Origin: Prolixibacteraceae bacterium
GTDB lineage: Bacteria; Bacteroidota; Bacteroidia; Bacteroidales; Prolixibacteraceae
DNA: 64,000 nucleotides
Reading direction: 5' to 3'
NCBI GenBank assembly: GCA_025355875.1
Contig: JANXYV010000173.1
Location: 1-64,000, forward strand
The position numbers were made by a program, and so were the translations under genes. Numbering within the stretch: position 1 is the stretch's first letter; each line of letters begins with the position of its first letter. Positions 8,238 through 17,377 of this stretch are shown piece after piece. Under the pieces are notes generated by a model. The model was not told the origin of the DNA and ran no database searches. It was given only the letters and a program-made list of their open reading frames with translations.

Positions 8238-10073
8238 TTATTTTGAATTGATCCAGGTAATGATTTCACTTTCTTTTTGACCAGCCTCGCTGAATGGAAC
8301 TACGATGACATTGGTGGTCTTTTTTCCGAAATTCATCGGCACAGAATAGGCCTGTTTCCAGCTCCAGTCTTTTGGCAACGAATGACTTGCATCAGTCAGT
8401 TTGATTGAATTTGTTGGAAATGACAGGTTTTTGAGCGAATCAATTGCTGCATTTAAAAACTGATCGACCACCAAAACCTGAGGACCTCTTTTCAGCGCAA
8501 TTTTTCCAGGGTACGAAATCCCTCCGGGAAGCGCTTCAACCGGCATTTCGAACGAAATATTCACCACATCGCCGGCTTTCCAGTTTCGCTCTATTTTCAG
8601 GAGTTTTTCTGAACTTCCCTGATAACTTTTCTTTCCAACTATAGCTGTATAATTTTTAGCCCAGGCTGGAACTCTGAAATTCAAAGCAAAAGTTTTTTCA
8701 ACTGATGGCGTGATGGTATAACTGACTTTTCCATCAAGCGGAAAACTGGTTTTAGCTTCAAGCTTGATCCCAATTTTCGACTGGTCGCTGGCGACAATCG
8801 TTTCCTGAACAACTCCTGGTTCGATCATCAGTACTGAAAAAACGCCGTTAATTTCCCCCCAAACTTCGCTGGGAATCAGCGATATTCCACGCGGAACGCT
8901 CGACAAACAACAGGAATAACCCTGATCGCATTTGTAAGGTTTGGTTCCCTGAAGTGCCGTGTAGTAGCTCACGCAACCAGTCTGAGGATTTTCAGCAGCA
9001 AAAAGATGGTTGTAGACCGACCGTTCAATTTCTTCGGAATATTTTAGGTCTCCTGTGATCTGAAGCAATTGCAGGTTAAATTGAATCCAGGTAGTGGTTA
9101 CACAACCTTCGCCCATGTGGGTATCATTTTCTGCCGGCAAGACTCCATCGGCTCCAAAATGCTCGCCCTGACTGGCCGTTCCGGTAATGTACAAGCGATT
9201 TTTACAAATGTCAGCCCAGGCAATTTCGAGATCTTTCAGTAATCGGGCATCACCGGTAACTTTGTAATATTTCAGGATTCCAACGAAGCAGGAAAGCATT
9301 TCGTAGGCCTTTGCATTACCAACCTTCGTAACCTGGCCATATTTTTCAAGTCCGCTGATGATTTTCGGACCATTCGGTTGTTCAAATGCCCGAAAAATAT
9401 ACTCGCAAAATTTCAGGTATTTCTGATCGTTGGTATATCGGTATAAATCAACCATCGGCTCCAAAATGCTTCCAGGTGCCAGACCAACGTGCCCGCCGGC
9501 AACCATCAAATCGCGTTTGCCGGGTTCATCGCCAAAGGTGCGGCACATCAAATCGCCGACCCGCTTTGCAGTCTCCAGTGCAGGCTGATAGCCTGTAACC
9601 GAATAATAACTCAGTAAACCGATGATCGCATATTTGTGTGCCCAGACATCCCACTCAGTCCAGTAATCTTTCGGAAGATAGGTTCCCAGGTAGCCATCGG
9701 GCAACTGGCAGGCAATGTACTGTCTTACAATGGCATCTGTCAGCTTTTTAAGGCGCTCATCGCCGGTATATTTGTACGTGTTTGAGGCTGAAAACAAGAA
9801 TTTTCCGACATGCTCCCCCAGCCAGGTTTGCGAACCCGGCCTATGCCTGAACCCAGACAAAATGGTGGTTGAATCGATCCGGAGCAACCGCTTCTCGAGG
9901 TTCACATCTACCCGATAGCCTAAAAAACCATCCAACTTCTGAATATTTGCCGAAACAAACTGATCGGGAACTTTATTGGGAACAACAGGATTGTAAAGTT
10001 TGATTTCATTCAGATTACCGGCCTGAACGGAGATGGCAATCACAACGATGAAAAGCGAGCATAGTTTCTTCAT
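8238..10073 (-). CDS. Secreted GH127-like (DUF1680) glycosidase, divergent active-site spacing
   Basis: The 611-residue protein has a signal peptide (MKKLCSLFIVVIAISVQAG) and a six-hairpin alpha-barrel of the DUF1680/GH127 type. In Bifidobacterium HypBA1 (a beta-L-arabinofuranosidase), zinc is held by Glu338, Cys340, Cys417 and nucleophile Cys418, with Glu322 as acid/base. Here Glu322-Gly-Cys324 and the Cys388-Cys389 pair are kept, so the Zn-thiolate site is probably intact. The usual ETCASIG reads EGCVTTTW, and the candidate acid/base Glu304 sits 18 rather than 16 residues before the zinc Glu. The enzyme may therefore act on a different beta-linked sugar. It lies 9 bp after the SGNH esterase gene in a four-gene operon. 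Compare the canonical GH127 at 48390-50339. Confidence 0.8.
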   Translation of the reverse strand: MKKLCSLFIVVIAISVQAGNLNEIKLYNPVVPNKVPDQFVSANIQKLDGFLGYRVDVNLEKRLLRIDSTTILSGFRHRPGSQTWLGEHVGKFLFSASNTYKYTGDERLKKLTDAIVRQYIACQLPDGYLGTYLPKDYWTEWDVWAHKYAIIGLLSYYSVTGYQPALETAKRVGDLMCRTFGDEPGKRDLMVAGGHVGLAPGSILEPMVDLYRYTNDQKYLKFCEYIFRAFEQPNGPKIISGLEKYGQVTKVGNAKAYEMLSCFVGILKYYKVTGDARLLKDLEIAWADICKNRLYITGTASQGEHFGADGVLPAENDTHMGEGCVTTTWIQFNLQLLQITGDLKYSEEIERSVYNHLFAAENPQTGCVSYYTALQGTKPYKCDQGYSCCLSSVPRGISLIPSEVWGEINGVFSVLMIEPGVVQETIVASDQSKIGIKLEAKTSFPLDGKVSYTITPSVEKTFALNFRVPAWAKNYTAIVGKKSYQGSSEKLLKIERNWKAGDVVNISFEMPVEALPGGISYPGKIALKRGPQVLVVDQFLNAAIDSLKNLSFPTNSIKLTDASHSLPKDWSWKQAYSVPMNFGKKTTNVIVVPFSEAGQKESEIITWINSK

Positions 10074-10082
10074 GATTTCAAT

Positions 10083-10874
10083 TTATTTTATGATTTTGTA
10101 AATCGCCTCAGCCCAGAATTCAGCCAGTTTAGCGGCTCCTTTTTTGTTTGGATGCAGATAAAAAGTTCCCTGTTTGCCTTTTTCAGGAACCAAATCGCTC
10201 AGGTGATTTTTTTCAAAATATCCGAAAGCCTTGGTATCGCCCACAAAAACCTGATTTTTATATCTGGCAGAAGAATCGGCCACCAGTGATTTGATTTCAG
10301 GAAAATACGATTGAAGCCTGGCCAATCCTTCGGCCAGATAAGTTGCGCCATTTTGGGTATTCGGACTGTACCAGATGGGACGCTGAATCACAATTTTGGC
10401 TTCCGGAAATTTAGCCAAAAGCGCGTCAATAATGGCTTTCATGTTTTTCCTGTAATTCTCTTTCGAAACCGGAGCTCCTGTCGTGCCTTTCGAAGCACTG
10501 TCGTTGGTTCCAAGTTTGATTGAAAAAACCAGCAAATGAGCAGGATTGGCATGCAGCGCCGTAGCTGCTTCGATTACCTGAGGAAAAACTCCGTTGTAAG
10601 GCAAATAATCGACGGTTGTTAAACCGCTTCGCCCCTGGTTACTGAACGAAACCGAGTTGATCCCCTTCTTTTTCCTGAGAATTTCAGCAGCAATTGCCGG
10701 AGGCGCATCCTGTTTCGGATTGTCGAGCTGAGCGCCGTAGGTGATGCTGTTCCCAATGAAAACCACATCAAGGTCCATTTTTTTTGCCTGATTTTTGCCT
10801 GATACCGAAAAGCCAAACAGCAATGAAACTGATAAACTGATGGCAAAGAATATTTTTGATAAGCTGAATTTCAT
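10083..10874 (-). CDS. Secreted SGNH/GDSL hydrolase, probable carbohydrate esterase
   Basis: The 263-residue protein has an N-terminal signal peptide and SGNH blocks: block I DVVFIGNSITYG with nucleophile Ser43, block II Gly in NQGRSGLTTVDYLPY, block III Asn in IKLGTNDS, and block V His241 in FYLHPNKKG. The Asp usually found three residues before the catalytic His is Phe238 here, so the third triad member is missing or supplied elsewhere. It sits between GH31 and the GH127-like gene in one operon (gaps of 11 and 9 bp), which suggests removal of acyl (acetyl) groups from the same glycan. The exact CE family is uncertain. Confidence 0.8.
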   Translation of the reverse strand: MKFSLSKIFFAISLSVSLLFGFSVSGKNQAKKMDLDVVFIGNSITYGAQLDNPKQDAPPAIAAEILRKKKGINSVSFSNQGRSGLTTVDYLPYNGVFPQVIEAATALHANPAHLLVFSIKLGTNDSASKGTTGAPVSKENYRKNMKAIIDALLAKFPEAKIVIQRPIWYSPNTQNGATYLAEGLARLQSYFPEIKSLVADSSARYKNQVFVGDTKAFGYFEKNHLSDLVPEKGKQGTFYLHPNKKGAAKLAEFWAEAIYKIIK

Positions 10875-10885
10875 AGTTCAGAGTA

Positions 10886-13303
10886 TTAAAGTATAGTAAT
10901 GATTTGTTTGTTGATTACGTTTTGTTTGGGCAATTGGATGATCAGTTTTCCTAAAGGTTCAAACTTCCAGTTACCGGTTTTTTGACCGTTGATCAGGACT
11001 GATCTGGGTTCTTTAGAGGTATAAAGTTGAATCTGGTAGGTCCGTGAAATGATCATTTCTTCGTATTTTCCTTCGGTTGGCTGAATGGTCAACTCGGTTT
11101 TATCGTTTCCGGCATTGCATTCAAACAAGGTTGAAGCGATCATTCCTTTCTCGTAATCGAACGATTTTCCATCGTCTTCGAGCAAAGTATAAGAGCTTTG
11201 TTTTTCAGGATAAACCTTTAAAACCAAAGTGTCTGTAGGATGTTCGCCAATGTAAAGCATCGGTTTCTGCATCGGAATAATGGCTCCGGATTTCACAAAA
11301 AGCAGTCCGCCGCGGTTTGCAGGCACCTTGTAATGAACGGTTTTCCCGCCTTCAATTTTTTCGCCGGTCCAGTAATTGATCCAATTGCCTTTCGGTAAAT
11401 AAATCGAATCGCTGAAAACTCCTACCAGCAGGTTTTCGCCGAACATATACTGGTAAATCAGGTTATCAGCTTTTCGGTCGTCAGGAAAAACCAGCGGCAT
11501 GGCGCGCAAAATGGGCATTCCGCTCTGGTTTCCCTGAAGAGCTGCCGAATAAATATAAAGAGAAAGACTGTTTCGAAGTTGGGCATAATAAGTAAAAGCT
11601 TCTTTTTCGATGGGTGGCATAAACCACGGATGGTGCAGGCTATACCAACTATTGATCTGAACCCAGGGAAGGAAGAATCCGAGATGCATTCCTGCAATGT
11701 TATCTTCGACGCCTTCGAGTACATCGGCTGAAGTGTTGACAAATCCGCTCATTCCAAGATTCAACTGATCAAACAAGGCATCTTTTCCACCGCCATTATC
11801 GCCACTGGTTGAAGCGCCCCAGTGCTGAGTTCCGGCATATCCTCCGCAATAATGCTGGAAAGCCCGGATGCCTTTGTGTCCGCGGAAAGTTTCCTGCATC
11901 TGCTTCGGAAGCAAAACCTGGTTGAGGTTGTGCATTTCGGCATCGGTGGAGCCGTTGTAATATTTCCGGTCGGGATGTTCATCCAGTGTGCGGCCCGGAT
12001 CGAGTTTGAAACCATCCACTCCCTGATCCATAAAATTGGTAAGGTGATTGAACCAATGCTCCTGACCCGATTGTGGTTTGCCTGAAACCGCCGCAACCTG
12101 ATCTTCGGCAGCAATACTCATATCATGTTCAATGCACAACCACAAAGCCAGCTTGTAGCCCAACTGATGCAGTTTATGCACAAACAAAGTATGATTTTCG
12201 TATTTCGGCATTTTATTGACTTCCCAGAAAGGTTCGCCCGGGAATTTATCCTGATTCCAGGTTTTCGAGGTCGAAAAATCATAGTTTTTGGCCATCCATT
12301 GCGGTTCGATCCAGAAAACTTCGCAGGGAATTTTTTCCTCACGAAAACGGACCGCATCGTTCATCAGATCAAACTGATTTTCGATGGTGTTTCCGCCAAA
12401 AGCCAGACCGTATGCCCATTTTGGCAAAACATACGGTATTCCGGTGATGGTAATATATTGCTTAATTACTTCACTCATCGAATTGCCGGCCATCAGGTAA
12501 AAATCGAGGTCGCCGCTGGTATTGTAGGCATAAAGTTTATCCTTTTGAAAACGGCCAATGTCGAAGAAGTTCAGGAAGGTGGTATTGTTGAAAATTCCCC
12601 AGCCATTTGAACTGAGCAAAAACGGCATCGGAATTTCGGTTTTCTGGTAAGTTGCCCAGATGCGAAGCGCTTCGCCACGATGCTGAATATTGGCCCGACT
12701 GGTACTTCCGCCGCCATAAAAACGCTCGTCAGGTGATAAAGTGAACTGAATCAATGATGGTACCGATCCTGAAATTTGATCGGTTTTTGATTTTTCGCCA
12801 GTATAGTTGGCATCGCCAATGATGCCGCCGCCATGCTTTTCCTTACCGAAAAGATTTTCGAGCGATTGCGCCAGCTCTTTGGCTACTGGCACACTGGCTT
12901 TGTGCACCAGTTCCAGTTTTTGCACTAGCACTTTCCCTTCGGAATTTTTCAGCGAAAGCTCTCCTGAATCTTCATTCACCATCAGTTGAAAGCCTGATGT
13001 CTGAATCACTTTGTTCCCTTTTTCCTTTTTTGAGGTAACAGTCACGTCTTTCCAATCGGTTTTCAGGATACCGTATTTTTCCATCAGGGTTGGTGCAAAT
13101 TCAGCCTTATCGGATACCCGAATGCGCACAATCTGATCAGAACAAACTTGAATATTCAGGAATTTTTCGTTTTTCAGCTTAAAACTAAAGGCGTTTTTGG
13201 CATCTTGTGGATGGCCAGATTGAAATGCAAAGGCAAAGGCCAGAAGAAAAATAAGGAATCGCTTTAACTGATGAAAATTACACTTTAAACAACTGATTTT
13301 CAT
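10886..13303 (-). CDS. Secreted GH31 alpha-glycosidase (alpha-glucosidase/alpha-xylosidase type)
   Basis: The 805-residue enzyme retains alpha-linked glucose- or xylose-type residues as likely substrates. Order of parts: N-terminal signal/anchor (hydrophobic residues 16-28), N-terminal beta-sandwich, (beta/alpha)8 barrel at about 285-610, then two C-terminal beta domains. The nucleophile is Asp435 in GVDGFKLDPGRTLDE and the acid/base Asp502 in WGASTSGDNGG, both classic GH31 positions. The nucleophile motif differs from WxDMNE of alpha-glucosidases, so subfamily substrate is not certain. It is the first gene of the operon with SGNH esterase, GH127-like enzyme and glycerate kinase. A TATCTTTG -7 box lies about 77 bp upstream. 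Confidence 0.9.
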   Translation of the reverse strand: MKISCLKCNFHQLKRFLIFLLAFAFAFQSGHPQDAKNAFSFKLKNEKFLNIQVCSDQIVRIRVSDKAEFAPTLMEKYGILKTDWKDVTVTSKKEKGNKVIQTSGFQLMVNEDSGELSLKNSEGKVLVQKLELVHKASVPVAKELAQSLENLFGKEKHGGGIIGDANYTGEKSKTDQISGSVPSLIQFTLSPDERFYGGGSTSRANIQHRGEALRIWATYQKTEIPMPFLLSSNGWGIFNNTTFLNFFDIGRFQKDKLYAYNTSGDLDFYLMAGNSMSEVIKQYITITGIPYVLPKWAYGLAFGGNTIENQFDLMNDAVRFREEKIPCEVFWIEPQWMAKNYDFSTSKTWNQDKFPGEPFWEVNKMPKYENHTLFVHKLHQLGYKLALWLCIEHDMSIAAEDQVAAVSGKPQSGQEHWFNHLTNFMDQGVDGFKLDPGRTLDEHPDRKYYNGSTDAEMHNLNQVLLPKQMQETFRGHKGIRAFQHYCGGYAGTQHWGASTSGDNGGGKDALFDQLNLGMSGFVNTSADVLEGVEDNIAGMHLGFFLPWVQINSWYSLHHPWFMPPIEKEAFTYYAQLRNSLSLYIYSAALQGNQSGMPILRAMPLVFPDDRKADNLIYQYMFGENLLVGVFSDSIYLPKGNWINYWTGEKIEGGKTVHYKVPANRGGLLFVKSGAIIPMQKPMLYIGEHPTDTLVLKVYPEKQSSYTLLEDDGKSFDYEKGMIASTLFECNAGNDKTELTIQPTEGKYEEMIISRTYQIQLYTSKEPRSVLINGQKTGNWKFEPLGKLIIQLPKQNVINKQIITIL

Positions 13304-13379
13304 TCCTATTAGGTTGATTTGGTTAATATTTTATCAAGATCAATAAGGTAATCATCTACTTTCTCAACTCTTCATTTTT

Positions 13380-13387
13380 CAAAGATA
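13380..13387 (-). promoter_or_regulatory. Probable -7 promoter box of the GH31 operon
   Basis: On the minus strand the bases read TATCTTTG, an exact match to the Bacteroidota -7 consensus TAnnTTTG, 77 bp upstream of the GH31 start codon. No clear TTTG -33 element lies at the expected 19-21 bp, so a factor-dependent or weaker promoter is possible. Confidence 0.5.
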
Positions 13388-13488
13388 TAGCTATTCCCAT
13401 CCAATTTGAATTAATGAAGATTCGAATATTGACTTTGAGTATGCATTCTGAAAGTTCTGAAAGAAATATTTCAGTAATAGGTGAATTT

Positions 13489-14217
13489 TCAAATTCTCAA
13501 ACTTTGTGAAGACTCAAAATCCAGGTAAAGAGCTGCATTTGGATGGTTTCGAATCAGGCTGGCCGGAATTTGATTGGAGATTTTCCCTTCCACAACTAAC
13601 CTGACGATGTCGGACTTTCGCTTTCCGTTTGCCATCAGAATCACACGGTTCGATTCCATGATATGTCTAATTCCCAGGCTGATTCCTTTGCTCAGCAGAG
13701 TTTCTGCCGGGAAATATTTCTGTCCGACCACCTTCGTCACTTTATCCAACTCCATAACATGCGAATAGTTATCGGGACTGATTCCAGGTTCGTTCAAGCC
13801 CAAATGGCCGTTCATCCCAATCCCTAACACCATCAGGTCAATTCCACCTTTTTCGAAGATTACCTGGTCGATACGGTTACATTCCTTCGGCAGATCGGCC
13901 GCTTTGGCATCGAAGAAATAGGTTTGTTCAGGCGAAAGACCCAGCGGAATAAACAATTCACTGTAAATGAAATACTTGCAGCTTCCTTCGTCGGATTCGT
14001 CCATCCCGAGCCATTCGTCGAGGCCAATGAACGCACAGCCGGAAAAATCGACTTTTCCTTCTCTTTTCGCATTAACCAGGACTTTAAACAAACCCATCGG
14101 AGTATCTCCGGAAGGGAAGCACAACACAGCATTCGTTTTCCGGTGAACAAGTTCGATCACCTCTTTCGCAACGTTGGCTGATAAAGCTTCGTAACTTTCT
14201 GAAATAGTAATATCCAT
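13489..14217 (-). CDS. NagB/RpiA-like isomerase, short Bacillus-type glucosamine-6-phosphate deaminase
   Basis: This 242-residue paralogue of NagB has the short length of Bacillus NagB, not the 266-275 of the E. coli type. It retains Asp67 (FIGLDEWLG), His138 and Glu143 (GIGMNGHLGLNEPG), while the position of E. coli Asp141 is Asn136, a change also seen in short NagB enzymes. It lacks the C-terminal segment linked to hexameric allostery. It stands alone between the GH31 operon and an MscS channel, 157 bp after the MscS stop with a strong terminator between. Likely reaction is deamination of an amino-sugar phosphate; the possibility of another sugar phosphate, such as galactosamine-6-phosphate, is open. 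Confidence 0.82.
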   Translation of the reverse strand: MDITISESYEALSANVAKEVIELVHRKTNAVLCFPSGDTPMGLFKVLVNAKREGKVDFSGCAFIGLDEWLGMDESDEGSCKYFIYSELFIPLGLSPEQTYFFDAKAADLPKECNRIDQVIFEKGGIDLMVLGIGMNGHLGLNEPGISPDNYSHVMELDKVTKVVGQKYFPAETLLSKGISLGIRHIMESNRVILMANGKRKSDIVRLVVEGKISNQIPASLIRNHPNAALYLDFESSQSLRI

Positions 14218-14318
14218 ATCGGTGTATCTAACTTGTGTAAATCTAACATTTCAATCCGGATGGTGAACCAACTCAAGGCAAAATAATTGTCAGAAGCCAC
14301 GATAGAAAAGGCAATATT

Positions 14319-14352
14319 AAAAAAGAGAACCTTGTGCGAAGTTCTCTTTTTT
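14319..14352 (-). terminator. Terminator after mscS
   Basis: Perfect 12-bp inverted repeat AAAAAAGAGAAC (14319-14330) and GTTCTCTTTTTT (14341-14352) with a 10-nt loop. It lies 24 bp past the MscS stop codon on the minus strand, with a T tract at the right side for minus-strand termination; symmetrical enough to act in both directions. Confidence 0.85.
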
Positions 14353-14375
14353 AGATACTGTACGACTTCTTTGAA

Positions 14376-15194
14376 TCAGTTCACAGGTTCAACAATGGTA
14401 TGTACGTAGGAATGAGGAATTGGCGCAGCAAAATTGTTTTTTTCGAGTTCATATTTAACGGTTTCGATCATTTTTCCGGTAACCGGCACCAGGTTTTGTG
14501 GTGCGGTAAAGGCACGAAAAGCTACCGAAACAGTTCCTGGCTTTAAGGCCAGAATACCGATACTTGGCTGGGGATCAACTAGAATCCGATCATCTGCCGA
14601 AATCGCCGGTAAAAGGATTTTCCGGAGGTCTTCCAGATTGGTTTTTCCAGCCAGATCGACTGGAATTTCAATAAGTGCACGGCCCAAATGTGTAAAGTTG
14701 GTAATTGTTCCGTTTGAAACAGCACCATTGGGCAGAATAATGGTTTCGCCTTTTGGAGTATTCAACACCGTATTGAAAATCTGGATTTCTTTTACTACAC
14801 CGGTTTTACCCAGAGCCTCAATGACATCACCAATCTTGTATGGTTTGAACATCAAAATCAGCACTCCTCCGGCAAAGTTGCCCAGGGTGCCCTGCAGTGC
14901 CAATCCAATAGCTAACCCTGCAGCTCCAACGATGGCAATAAAAGAAGTGGTTTGAATGCCTACCATTCCGGCGACACTAATCAGAAGAAGAACTTTGAGG
15001 ATAATGGTGATCATGCTTTGCAGAAACGACCGAAGGGATTCGTCCATTTTGCTCATACCAAGCGAAGCCACTTTTCCAATCCGTCCAATGATCAACCAGC
15101 CAACGATCAGAACGACGATGGCCATAACCAATAAAGGGAGATAATTCAGAACCAAAGTTTTAATACTTTCGAAATAAACGTCAATCTGATCCAT
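14376..15194 (-). CDS. Small-conductance mechanosensitive channel (MscS family)
   Basis: The 272-residue integral membrane protein opens under membrane tension on osmotic downshock. ATG 15194 (MDQIDVYFESIK) is preferred to an in-frame extension to 15230. Visible are an N-terminal periplasmic helix, TM1 (LPLLVMAIVVLIVGWLII), TM2 (MITIILKVLLLISVAGMVG) and the pore helix TM3, rich in Ala/Gly (IVGAAGLAIGLALQGTLGN), followed by the cytoplasmic beta domain with FKPYKIGDVIEALGKTGVV and PNGAVSNGTITNF. Length is near E. coli MscS (286). It is a single-gene unit with its own terminator. Confidence 0.95.
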   Translation of the reverse strand: MDQIDVYFESIKTLVLNYLPLLVMAIVVLIVGWLIIGRIGKVASLGMSKMDESLRSFLQSMITIILKVLLLISVAGMVGIQTTSFIAIVGAAGLAIGLALQGTLGNFAGGVLILMFKPYKIGDVIEALGKTGVVKEIQIFNTVLNTPKGETIILPNGAVSNGTITNFTHLGRALIEIPVDLAGKTNLEDLRKILLPAISADDRILVDPQPSIGILALKPGTVSVAFRAFTAPQNLVPVTGKMIETVKYELEKNNFAAPIPHSYVHTIVEPVN

Positions 15195-15307
15195 GATGTT
15201 TGGGTTTAAGAGATTATTCAAAATTAGCAAAGAATCTTAATATTTTCGGATTGCTTATTCTATTGAATTTCAAATTTTTCAGGTTTATTGACCAGAAATT
15301 TCCGGTT

Positions 15308-16582
15308 TTAGAAGTCAAACTTTGCCAGCATCGAAATTCGCGTTGCACTGCCTTTTTGATTATTGAGGTTTTTACGTGTGCCATAGGTTGCTTCCAGCCC
15401 CAGACTGATTGTTTGAATTGGATTATAAAAAATATTGGCGCCATAGTATTGACTGGCCTTAAATGTGTCTCCTGATTCAAAAGCTTCACCTTTGATCTGG
15501 GAAACTCCGGTTATCAATGAAGCAACAATGGACGAATTGTATCGGTAGGAATAGTTAATGAAGCCGCCATAAATGCTTTTCAAGACCATTTGGTTGGTTG
15601 CAGGGTTATAAACTGCATCCAATTGCCTCCCGGTGAAACCAACGTAATAATAAGCAATTCCGTTTCCCATCGAATACTGCGAATTTATCAGATGCTTTTC
15701 GCCGATATGAATCGTAGTGCTTAACAATACGCCCCATCCGTATTTTACCTCCATTTTGCCCTGGCGCAAAACATCTATTTGCCTGAAAATACCTGCTACC
15801 TGCACGTGTCCCCATTTGTTGAAGTATTTATAACGACCTGCTACATCAAAGTTTCTTTGCTTCGAAGAGTTTGCAATCAAGCTATCGTTCGGATTCAAAT
15901 AGTCGGCCCGTGGGCTTTCGATGGATATTCCCACGATGCTCTGATTCTGAAGCTTTCGCTCGTAGCGAACGATGCCGTGTCTTTTACTCAGGGAACTGTT
16001 TGGCCCTTCAAATTCTACCGTTTGTGGCAGTGAGGCATTATCCATAAAGGTACTCCAGGTGTATCCCAGTTTCAGAAAATTCCATTCGGCATATGCATGG
16101 CGAAGTCGCCAAAACGATTCGGTGCTGCTGGCAAAATCGACTTCCATATAAGTTCTGATTTTACCGGCTTTCGTATTGGCGGTACCTTCAATTCCAAAGC
16201 GTGATTGCCGGGCGCCGATATACTTGCTCGACAAGCCCGGAATTTCTTCCGCTCCGACCGGAATATCATAAGGCATAAAACCTTCCGAGCTTTTCATCCC
16301 TGCAAAGTCGTAAAACCCATTAACTCTCACGCTTCCCATAAAATTAACTTTGTATTTCGATTTTTCCAGGTCCTGAGTATTGTTGTCTTTCACAATTTTG
16401 CTGGTGTCGGTTTTTAAAGAATGCAAAGCAATAGTATCCACCCGGCTCGAGAAATAGTAAACTGTGTCTCTTTTGATGCTCTTGTCAATTTTGGTGATGG
16501 TAAGTCTCAGTGTATCCCGTTGTTGCGCAAACGAAGAAAAACTAAGGATTGTGAATATCAGTAGAGTTAGTTTTCTGGTCAT
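15308..16582 (-). CDS. DcaP-like outer-membrane porin
   Basis: The 424-residue protein has a signal peptide (MTRKLTLLIFTILSFSSFAQ), a periplasmic helical linker of about 60 residues rich in Lys/Asp/Thr, then a beta-barrel starting at VNFMGSVRVNGFYDFAG, with SRFGIEGTANTKAGKIRTYM and RHAYAEWNFLKLGYTWSTF strands and a C-terminal Phe (MLAKFDF). This pattern matches DcaP-type trimeric porins, whose N-terminal helix can form a coiled coil. It probably allows diffusion of small anionic solutes. Function in this strain is not tested by context: neighbours are MscS and an SH3 protein. Confidence 0.75.
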   Translation of the reverse strand: MTRKLTLLIFTILSFSSFAQQRDTLRLTITKIDKSIKRDTVYYFSSRVDTIALHSLKTDTSKIVKDNNTQDLEKSKYKVNFMGSVRVNGFYDFAGMKSSEGFMPYDIPVGAEEIPGLSSKYIGARQSRFGIEGTANTKAGKIRTYMEVDFASSTESFWRLRHAYAEWNFLKLGYTWSTFMDNASLPQTVEFEGPNSSLSKRHGIVRYERKLQNQSIVGISIESPRADYLNPNDSLIANSSKQRNFDVAGRYKYFNKWGHVQVAGIFRQIDVLRQGKMEVKYGWGVLLSTTIHIGEKHLINSQYSMGNGIAYYYVGFTGRQLDAVYNPATNQMVLKSIYGGFINYSYRYNSSIVASLITGVSQIKGEAFESGDTFKASQYYGANIFYNPIQTISLGLEATYGTRKNLNNQKGSATRISMLAKFDF

Positions 16583-16639
16583 TTCAAAATTTTAAAAATC
16601 TTTAGAAAAACAGTTATTTTTTTTATCCGAACGACAGAA

Positions 16640-17176
16640 TCAAAGCGAAAAATTCCATCGGTAGGAACTACCCTTTTTCAGGATTTCTTTCCCGAAAACC
16701 GGAAAAAGACCCGGAGCCGATGAGAAAAATGTAATCTCCTCCGTATTCAAGTCCAAAACCTTTTTCTCGAAGGGAAGCAGATTGTAGGTATTCTTGTTTA
16801 TCCAGACAAAAAGGGTTTTTGAGGTCTGGTTGACGAGGTCAATTTCGATATCACCGGTTTCGTTAGGGCCTGAACGTTCAAAAAAATGTTGTTTCTGAAA
16901 ATGGAGCGTATCGATAACCGAAATCAGGTTTTCTGACACAAAACCATTTGAACTACTCTCGATATCAAATACTTCGATAAAATTATTCCTTGATTCGCGT
17001 GGAAGAATAACCAACAGGTTGGATTTGTCAATGGTAGAAACCACTTTAAAATTGATACCAGGTCCTTCCCTGAAATTTATCTCAGATTTCGCGCTTCCCA
17101 GCTTCAATTGTCCTGAAACCTGGAAAGAGGCGATAACCATTGACAGAAACAGAAATACGAGTTTTATTTTCATCAT
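16640..17176 (-). CDS. Exported bacterial SH3-domain protein
   Basis: The 178-residue protein has a signal peptide (about residues 1-22, ending VSGQ) and an SH3b core around residues 28-85: INFREGPGINFKVVSTIDKS is the typical NLRxGPSxxxxVIxxL signature, followed by NGFVSENLI in place of the usual GWV block. The C-terminal half contains beta strands with no recognised domain. SH3b proteins often bind peptidoglycan or other wall polymers; here the ligand is unknown. Two candidate starts (MM) are 3 bp apart. The gene is flanked by about 200 bp without genes before the MBL hydrolase, in which I see no other feature. Confidence 0.7.
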   Translation of the reverse strand: MMKIKLVFLFLSMVIASFQVSGQLKLGSAKSEINFREGPGINFKVVSTIDKSNLLVILPRESRNNFIEVFDIESSSNGFVSENLISVIDTLHFQKQHFFERSGPNETGDIEIDLVNQTSKTLFVWINKNTYNLLPFEKKVLDLNTEEITFFSSAPGLFPVFGKEILKKGSSYRWNFSL

Positions 17177-17377
17177 CCATTCATCTTTTCGTGTTAAAGT
17201 TAAACAATATTTGGATAAGAAAATGGGTTGAAAGCTCCTGGATATATTCCTATGTTCTTTTCCTAATCCGCTATCAGAGATATTTATACAGGGGAAGCTG
17301 TACAGAATTTATCTCATTCCGAATTTTTTCATTAAGATGAAAATTAAGATGATGCCTGGTTATAGATCGATTGGCTT

